A stretch of 64,000 bases of DNA, from contig NZ_AWFF01000030.1 in assembly GCF_000682755.1 (NCBI RefSeq), positions 28,603 to 92,602 on the forward strand. The letters run 5' to 3'. The translations under genes and the position numbers were made by a program. This DNA is from Hyphomonas beringensis. GTDB taxonomy: Bacteria; Pseudomonadota; Alphaproteobacteria; Caulobacterales; Hyphomonadaceae. Shown here piece by piece: positions 59,131 through 64,000 of the stretch (positions within the stretch are counted from its first letter, which is position 1; each line of letters opens with the position of its first letter). The notes beneath the pieces are model-generated. The model saw only the letters and a program-made list of their open reading frames with translations, was not told the origin of the DNA and ran no database searches.

Positions 59131-60480
59131 ATGGACCGGCAGATCACCAGCTTCATTCGCGCGCTGCGGTCATCTGATGTCCGTGTCTCAACGGGCGAAG
59201 CCCTGGACGCCGTTCGAGCGGTTGCCATGGTGGGGTACGCCGACCGCGCGCTATTGAAGGATACGCTTGGCTGCGTTCTGGCGAAGTCTCCAGATGAGAA
59301 GGTGACGTTCGACGAATTGTTCGATGTCTACTTCTCTCGCAAGGATACGACTACTGAAAGTGCCGGCGCCTCCGAACAGAGCCAAGAGGAAAGTTCAGGA
59401 GCCACCGCCAAGAACACACCGCAGAATCTCGTCGAACTGATGGAATCCGGTGATGAGACAGCCATTGCGACGGCAATTGAGAAGGCCGCCAGCGCCGCAG
59501 AGGTAGACGATATCCGCTTCTCTACGCAGGTCGCCTATTATGCGCAGCAGATGGTGAAACAGATGGGCGGCGAATCCCTGCAGGCACGCCTGCTGGACGC
59601 CCTATCTCAGCATACGGATGAGGGCGAAGCCGAGGCCGAACGTCTGATCGAGATGCGCCGCGACCTGACCATGCGCGCAAGAGAGCGTACTCAAAGGGCT
59701 TTTGACGTTTTCGGAAAAGGCGAAACCCGCCAGTTCCGCGAAGACTATGCCGCCAGCAAGCGCCTCTCGGCGCTGGACCGGTCAGACATGGAGCGCATGA
59801 AAGTCCTTGTCGCCAAGATCGCCAAGCGGCTTGCTGTAAAGCACTCCCGTCGGCGCAAGAAAAAGTCTCGCGGGCAACTTGATGTACGTCGCACCATGCG
59901 GGCCAATGCCGGGATGGACGGCGTGCCCTTCAATGTCATCTGGCGGCAAAAGAAACGAGAGCGTCCGAAGATCGTCGTTGTCTGCGACGTGTCCGGATCG
60001 GTTGCCCAATATGTCCGCTTCCTGTTGCTGCTGCTCTGGTCGATGAAAGATGTGGTTCCAGACCTGCACGCCTTTGCCTTTTCGGGTCGACTGTATGATG
60101 TGGACGAGTATCTTGAAGACAAGCCTTTTGAGGAAGCGATGGCAGAGATCATGCGCGTCGCAGGGCTCGGCTCCACCAGCTACGGACAGGCCTGGTCTGA
60201 CCTGAAAGTGGACCATGAACAGCTGATTGACCGCCGTACCACACTCATGGTGATGGGCGATGGGCGCTCCAATTATGGTGATCCGCGAACGGACCTATTC
60301 CGGGACTTTGCCAGCCGGGCCAAACGCACAATCTGGCTGAACCCGGAAGGCCCTGGCCTGTGGGGCACCGGAGACAGTGAGATTTTACGATACCGCCCCT
60401 ATTGCAACCAGATGAGCCATGTCGCGACGCTGAAAGATTTGGAACGCGCCGTAGACGATGTGCTGAGCGCGTATAACTGA
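59131..60480 (+). CDS. CoxE-like VWA-domain protein
   Basis: The 449-residue protein has an acidic, low-complexity segment (about residues 72-105, TTTESAGASEQSQEESSGATAKN), a basic region (LAVKHSRRRKKKSRGQLDVRRTMR) and a C-terminal VWA domain. Its metal-binding MIDAS motif is DVSGSV (D286, S288, S290). It is the partner of the MoxR ATPase just upstream. CoxE-like proteins are best known from maturation of molybdenum hydroxylases, but no such enzyme genes are nearby, so the client is unknown. A bidirectional terminator follows. Confidence 0.9.
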   Translation: MDRQITSFIRALRSSDVRVSTGEALDAVRAVAMVGYADRALLKDTLGCVLAKSPDEKVTFDELFDVYFSRKDTTTESAGASEQSQEESSGATAKNTPQNLVELMESGDETAIATAIEKAASAAEVDDIRFSTQVAYYAQQMVKQMGGESLQARLLDALSQHTDEGEAEAERLIEMRRDLTMRARERTQRAFDVFGKGETRQFREDYAASKRLSALDRSDMERMKVLVAKIAKRLAVKHSRRRKKKSRGQLDVRRTMRANAGMDGVPFNVIWRQKKRERPKIVVVCDVSGSVAQYVRFLLLLLWSMKDVVPDLHAFAFSGRLYDVDEYLEDKPFEEAMAEIMRVAGLGSTSYGQAWSDLKVDHEQLIDRRTTLMVMGDGRSNYGDPRTDLFRDFASRAKRTIWLNPEGPGLWGTGDSEILRYRPYCNQMSHVATLKDLERAVDDVLSAYN

Positions 60481-60508
60481 TCGGACTGTCTTTGAAAGTT
60501 TCAGGCAT

Positions 60509-60541
60509 AAAAAAAACCCCGGCGCTGAGCCGGGGTTTTTC
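60509..60541. terminator. Bidirectional intrinsic terminator (CoxE-like / TPR)
   Basis: AACCCCGG and CCGGGGTT (60515-60522 and 60530-60537) form an 8-bp stem flanked by A-runs and T-runs. It ends the MoxR-CoxE unit on the plus strand and the TPR gene on the minus strand. Confidence 0.85.
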
Positions 60542-60561
60542 AAATACTTGTTGATAAAGCC

Positions 60562-61965
60562 TTAGGTGGCCTGAGCTTTACACTCCGGCGTTGCCTCAAA
60601 CTTCTCTTGAGCCGCTTTCAAGCGCTCAGGAACCGTTTTGCAGTTCTCCGGCACATTGTCTTCACCCAGAACAGCGAGGCGTTTACAGATCTTTGCTTCG
60701 TTCTCGACGTTGAGATAGGCAGCCTGCACCTCAAAGCAAACCAGAGCGGATGCAGTAGCTTCTTCGGAGTTCATGAACTGAATCCAGCTGCGCCCGGCAC
60801 GGTTGCCAGCATTGCCGAAGGCTTCACGAGCACCAGAACGATCACCGCGCTCATAACGGGACTGGCCGATCATGACCCAGGCTGTGCCACGGTCTTTCAA
60901 GCCGCCCATTTGCAGGGCTTTCTGGAGGGCGTTTTCTGTTTCTTCCCACTCCTGAAGGTCAGCGTAGGAGCGGCCGAGACGCTCATACATTGCGCCGCCG
61001 CCGCCAGCATCAGCAGCCTGACGGATAACCGGGATGGCTTTCTCGTGCTCACGAGCAACCTGATACAGGTTTGCCAGAAGCTCCAGATGGTCGAGGTTCT
61101 TGCTGACACGACCAGCATTCATCTCTTTTTCCAGAATCTGGGCAGCGTGATAAGGCGCATTGAAGCGGTTGTAGAAGTTCACCACGCGCATGATTTCGTC
61201 TTCCTTGGTCAGCAGACCAGCAAGATACATGGCTTTCTGAACTTCAAACGCTTTGCGCTCTTCGTTTGCAGCATAGTAGTTGCCGGCAATCGCGTCCCAA
61301 TACTTACGCTCGGTGGGGTTACGGACGAGAACTTCCTCAAGAATGGAGGCTAGCTTCGCTTTGTCATCCACCTGGTTGTAGAGGTAAATCAGCAGGTCAT
61401 AGACTTCCTGCTTGTAATTCTTGCTGCCGTCGTCGCTCTTGACTTCTTCAGCCCACTTGATGGCCGTCTTGAAATCATCGACGCGCTGATACAGCACGGC
61501 CAACTGCCACTTCTGCTGACGGTCAGGCTTTCCACCGGCCTGCTGCCACTTCTTCATATACTCAAGCGCCTTGTCGACGTTTTCGTCCTGAAGATAGATC
61601 TGGGCGATGTTATAATAGGTTCCGGCAGCATCCTTTTGCGGGATGTAGCCTTTTTCCAGAGCGGTGAGCAGGTCGCGCACAGCGGCTTGGCGATCACCAC
61701 GCTCAATGTTGATGTAAGCGGACAGCTTGAGGACAGCGCCCTCTTCGTAGCAGTTCAACTCCATCGATTTAAGCTGGCTCATCGCCTGAGCAGCACCGGC
61801 GAAGTTCTTTTCTGTCATCGCGGCTTGTTCAGCCTTCAGGTAAATTTCACCTGTTTTTGACGAGAATTGAGTTTCTTCACACGCTTGCGCTGCTGCAGCA
61901 CCAGCACCGAAGGCGACCATCATGCCGGCAAAGACGGCACCTTTGAGGGTTGCTTTAAATCCCAT
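60562..61965 (-). CDS. Secreted TPR protein of the TonB cluster
   Basis: The 467-residue protein has a signal peptide (MGFKATLKGAVFAGMMVAFGAGAAAAQ). About ten TPR-like helix pairs run through residues 40-410, for example AGTYYNIAQIYLQDENVDKALEYMKKW and YERLGRSYADLQEWEETENALQKAL. The C-terminus has three further cysteines. It should lie in the periplasm as a binding scaffold. TPR proteins beside exbB/exbD/tonB genes are a recurrent feature of Caulobacterales-like TonB clusters, so a role in the same energy-coupled transport is inferred. The start at 61965 has AGGAGAGGA upstream. Confidence 0.85.
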   Translation of the reverse strand: MGFKATLKGAVFAGMMVAFGAGAAAAQACEETQFSSKTGEIYLKAEQAAMTEKNFAGAAQAMSQLKSMELNCYEEGAVLKLSAYINIERGDRQAAVRDLLTALEKGYIPQKDAAGTYYNIAQIYLQDENVDKALEYMKKWQQAGGKPDRQQKWQLAVLYQRVDDFKTAIKWAEEVKSDDGSKNYKQEVYDLLIYLYNQVDDKAKLASILEEVLVRNPTERKYWDAIAGNYYAANEERKAFEVQKAMYLAGLLTKEDEIMRVVNFYNRFNAPYHAAQILEKEMNAGRVSKNLDHLELLANLYQVAREHEKAIPVIRQAADAGGGGAMYERLGRSYADLQEWEETENALQKALQMGGLKDRGTAWVMIGQSRYERGDRSGAREAFGNAGNRAGRSWIQFMNSEEATASALVCFEVQAAYLNVENEAKICKRLAVLGEDNVPENCKTVPERLKAAQEKFEATPECKAQAT

Positions 61966-62107
61966 ATTTCCTCTCCTGTCCGCAGGATCCGCGGGGTTCA
62001 GCTCTTTCAACCGGAATTGACCGGCAGGATCAAGGACTTCCGCGCGCTTTATCACGCTTTTTATGCGCGCGCGTCTGCCATGTACAAATCTGTAGCGTTT
62101 CATGGTG

Positions 62108-62137
62108 AATATGGGTCCATGCAGCCTTCGGCGTCAA
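62108..62137 (-). promoter_or_regulatory. Possible sigma70 promoter of the TPR gene
   Basis: On the minus strand TTGACG (62137-62132) is followed 18 nt later by CATATT (62113-62108), a reasonable -35/-10 pair. It lies about 145-170 nt upstream of the TPR start codon, just past the end of the second tonB gene. It could let the TPR gene be expressed independently. A GC-rich inverted repeat (CGCGCGC at 62041 with GCGCGCG at 62065) lies between it and the gene. Confidence 0.4.
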
Positions 62138-62161
62138 CGCTGTACTACAGAGTTTTCATTA

Positions 62162-62848
62162 TTATCGCCTCGAATCGAAGCGAAACGCCAAAGGGTAAAC
62201 CGCCCCATACGACTCAACCGCGTGACCGTTCACAATTTGCGGAAGAAACTCTGCCCTTTCCACGGCTCTCCGGGCCTCCGATTCGAAGATGGAATGCGTG
62301 CAGCTTGCCTTCACGTTGAAAGGCGTTCCACGCGGAGTGATATCAAACCGCACATCGCAATCTCCCTCCAATCCTCGCGTTGCCGCAGAGGACGGATAGG
62401 TTGGCATGGGCGGCCGGACAGGCGTCGCAATGCGGTCCCCTATGGGCTGCGGGCCTGTCAGGATGGGCGTGATATGGTCAATCGGAAGGCCTTGCGGCGC
62501 GTTTCCCACCAGAACGATTGGCGGCATGGAGACCCCCTTGGGCGCTGCACTGACCTGAGGCGGGGGCGGCGGTGTCGCAGCCTCCGGGATCGCCGGAAAT
62601 TCATGCTTGCTCATTACCTCTGACGGCTCCTCATGTGAGTAGACTATACTTTCAAGGATGCGCGTTTCAGCAGGGGCCAGTTTAACCTCTTTGACCTGGA
62701 TCAGCCCCGTCATGATGCCAAACAGGCCCGCCGTGACCACGGCCGCCGGCAATGTAGAGACCAGCAAGCGCTGCCGACCATTCAGCAGCCATGAGGGCCG
62801 CGCCGCAGAAAAGTCGCTCAGCGTGTGAGGTATCGTTGTTGTTGTCAT
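62162..62848 (-). CDS. TonB-like energy transducer (second copy)
   Basis: The 228-residue protein has a cytoplasmic N-terminus of about 28 residues, one membrane helix (about 30-50), a proline-rich span (ATPPPPPQ) and a C-terminal TonB domain (PTYPSSAATRGLEGDCDVRFDITPRG) ending VYPLAFRFDSRR. It closely parallels the neighbouring TonB-like protein in the signature GDRIATPVRPPMPTYP and the VKEVKL element after the helix. It transmits proton-motive energy to an outer-membrane receptor. GGGAGG lies before the ATG. Confidence 0.88.
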   Translation of the reverse strand: MTTTTIPHTLSDFSAARPSWLLNGRQRLLVSTLPAAVVTAGLFGIMTGLIQVKEVKLAPAETRILESIVYSHEEPSEVMSKHEFPAIPEAATPPPPPQVSAAPKGVSMPPIVLVGNAPQGLPIDHITPILTGPQPIGDRIATPVRPPMPTYPSSAATRGLEGDCDVRFDITPRGTPFNVKASCTHSIFESEARRAVERAEFLPQIVNGHAVESYGAVYPLAFRFDSRR

Positions 62849-62870
62849 GCCGTATCCTCCCTATTTTATA

Positions 62871-62894
62871 GTAACATTATTACATAACCGTTAC
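62871..62894. promoter_or_regulatory. Inverted repeat before the second tonB gene
   Basis: GTAAC (62871-62875) and GTTAC (62890-62894) are the outer arms of an AT-rich interrupted repeat 23-46 nt upstream of the ATG at 62848, over the expected promoter and leader. It could be an operator. The regulator is unknown and the symmetry is short. Confidence 0.3.
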
Positions 62895-62965
62895 CCAACG
62901 TAAAGACCTTTCCCTTTCGGGACTAAAGCTCATTCGCCTTTCCAGAAAAACCATTTAAAAACAAA

Positions 62966-62996
62966 GAAAAAGGGCGTCCCAAAAGGACGCCCTTTT
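62966..62996 (-). terminator. Intrinsic terminator between the two tonB genes
   Basis: On the minus strand GGGCGTCC and GGACGCCC (within 62985-62993 and 62972-62979) form an 8-bp stem followed by TTTTTC. It lies 25 nt past the end of the first tonB gene and would uncouple it from the second. Confidence 0.8.
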
Positions 62997-63020
62997 CTAA
63001 GTCTGGAATTCATTTTGCCC

Positions 63021-63647
63021 TTAGTTGGACAGTTTGAATTCCAGCGGATAGACCACGTTGCGACGCTCGGCGGCCTTACCCCGAATGATTTTCGGCGCAA
63101 ATTCCACCCGGCCAACTGCGCGCTCAGCTTCACGTTTGAACACGTTGTCTGAGCAATTCGCGCTGATGTTGTACGGCTTACCGCGCGTATCCACATCGAA
63201 GCGAACCTCACAGGTGCCCTCAATGCCGCGCTCAGCCGCACGTTGCGGATAAGATGGCATTGGCGGACGGATCGGCTGGGCATCACGGTCTGAGATAGCA
63301 ACCGGATCAATCGCCAGAGAGTCCATGCGGCCAAGGTTCAGATCGGTCGGCGCGGCACCCTCAATTCTAGGTGTCGGCAGATTGATCTGCGACTTGGTAG
63401 CAGACACTTTCGGCGGTGGCGGCGGCTTCTGGGCCGAGTCGATACGCTTCGGCTTGGACCGCTGGCGCACCCGCATCTCCGCGTCTTGCTTCTGTGGCGT
63501 GATCGCCGTCAACACGCGCTGTTCGCTCTGGTCCAGTTTGACTTCCTTAACGCTGATGAGCGCGCTCATCAGGATGAAAAGGAGGTAAACAATCGGAATA
63601 GCAATTCCGAGGGCGACCAGTAGACGAAGGAAAGGATTGTTGAACAT
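63021..63647 (-). CDS. TonB-like energy transducer (first copy)
   Basis: The 208-residue protein has one N-terminal membrane helix (about 8-30), a Lys/Arg- and Pro-rich spacer (RSKPKRIDSAQKPPPPPKVS) and a C-terminal TonB domain (MPSYPQRAAERGIEGTCEVRFDVDTRG). It shares ISDRDAQPIRPPMPSYP and the SVKEVKL element with the second copy downstream, so the two are likely duplicates. It lies 9 nt after the exbD gene, so the pair is cotranscribed. Confidence 0.9.
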   Translation of the reverse strand: MFNNPFLRLLVALGIAIPIVYLLFILMSALISVKEVKLDQSEQRVLTAITPQKQDAEMRVRQRSKPKRIDSAQKPPPPPKVSATKSQINLPTPRIEGAAPTDLNLGRMDSLAIDPVAISDRDAQPIRPPMPSYPQRAAERGIEGTCEVRFDVDTRGKPYNISANCSDNVFKREAERAVGRVEFAPKIIRGKAAERRNVVYPLEFKLSN

Positions 63648-63656
63648 AGCGGTCTC

Positions 63657-64000
63657 CTAATCTCTCTTCGCCGAAATATCGATCACAGTCGCGCCATCGA
63701 TCTTGTTGATGGCCTCCATGAGATCAACCAGGACTTCGGCTTCAGAGTCGACATCTGCCTGTACAACAATCTTACCACGCGGATTGTCTTCACGCATCTG
63801 TTTCAGCGTGAAAGACACTTCGTCGGGATCTACGACCTTTTTGTCGATGTAGATCTCGCTCTCCGAGTTGATGGCGACCAGGATAGCCAGAGGCTTGGCC
63901 TGAGCCTTGTTGTCCACTTCCGGACGGATGATCGGAACACCAGGTTCCTTGATGAACTGAGCCGTCACAATGAAGAAGATCAGCAGGATGAAGACCACGT
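63657..64000 (-). CDS. ExbD/TolR-family proton channel subunit (N-terminus outside window)
   Basis: The visible part of about 114 residues begins inside the single membrane helix (VVFILLIFFIVTAQF). It continues with the periplasmic ExbD domain (KEPGVPIIRPEVDNKAQAKPL... and a C-terminal IDGATVIDISAKRD). The apparent start codon at 63998 is an internal GTG valine; the conserved Asp-containing MxDxVF start of the helix lies beyond base 64000. ExbD with ExbB harvests proton-motive force for TonB. The tonB gene follows 9 nt later. Confidence 0.9.
   Translation of the reverse strand, partial: VVFILLIFFIVTAQFIKEPGVPIIRPEVDNKAQAKPLAILVAINSESEIYIDKKVVDPDEVSFTLKQMREDNPRGKIVVQADVDSEAEVLVDLMEAINKIDGATVIDISAKRD

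Noticed and set aside
61966..62103. N-terminal extension of the TPR protein to 62103
   Set aside because: The extension is Arg-rich and lacks a signal peptide; the ATG at 61965 has a strong ribosome-binding site and gives a clear signal peptide.
63996..63998. GTG at 63998 as start of exbD
   Set aside because: It falls inside the conserved membrane helix (VVFILLIFF), so the true start is beyond the window.

Overview
The window looks like core chromosome of a moderately GC-rich alphaproteobacterium, most likely of the Hyphomonadaceae/Caulobacterales (Hyphomonas-like) group. This rests on gene content rather than on any search: an F1-ATPase zeta (DUF1476) gene beside purC; an alphaproteobacterial cox order (ctaC-ctaD-ctaB-small ORF-ctaG-ctaE-SURF1-thrC); an atpHAGDC operon without the Fo genes; a sufBCDS-sufT-sufA operon led by an IscS-type desulfurase; an M23 peptidase overlapping a bactofilin gene, as in stalked budding bacteria; and an ExbD-TonB-TonB-TPR cluster. 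I see no prophage, transposase, CRISPR array, rRNA or tRNA.

Layout. 1-6.95 kb: the end of a phytase-like esterase gene, a probable 6S RNA just before 5-formyltetrahydrofolate cyclo-ligase, a membrane-anchored GH16 glycanase, the ATPase zeta subunit, purC-purS, a TetR regulator with PlsC, an exported pyrophosphatase and a DNA glycosylase. 7-14.2 kb: the Fe-S assembly operon on the minus strand, with an extra NTF2-like gene between sufB and sufC. 14.3-20.8 kb: an alpha/beta hydrolase, anmK, tyrS and a 1127-residue AsmA/YhdP-like protein, with convergent neighbours sharing their stop codons. 20.9-30.7 kb: a Bcp peroxiredoxin, M23 peptidase plus bactofilin, an S10 carboxypeptidase, NfeD/SPFH, a second peroxiredoxin, YqgE, an EAL protein, GNAT and threonine synthase.

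30.7-37 kb: SURF1 and the aa3-type cytochrome oxidase operon on the minus strand. 37.2-47.5 kb: a secreted TPR protein, TldD, a rhodanese, a POT peptide transporter with a large periplasmic insert, GshA, a DUF6891-like protein, RsmE, a semialdehyde dehydrogenase and UbiA with a C-terminal tail. 47.5-48.4 kb is the only long stretch without a credible gene. 48.4-64 kb: a PLP decarboxylase, a DsbA-like protein, atpHAGDC, PriA with one of its two zinc sites lost, a MoxR-CoxE (AAA+/VWA) pair, and the TPR/TonB/TonB/ExbD cluster, which runs off the right end.

Much of the content fits aerobic energy metabolism: cytochrome oxidase, ATP synthase with its inhibitor, Fe-S assembly and ubiquinone synthesis. 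Envelope functions form a second theme: bactofilin/M23, AnmK, AsmA, TonB and GH16. There is no obvious whole new system here. The most unusual points are the PriA zinc-site loss, the NTF2-like member of the suf operon, the POT insert, the tandem TonB pair and the unexplained 47.6-48.4 kb stretch.
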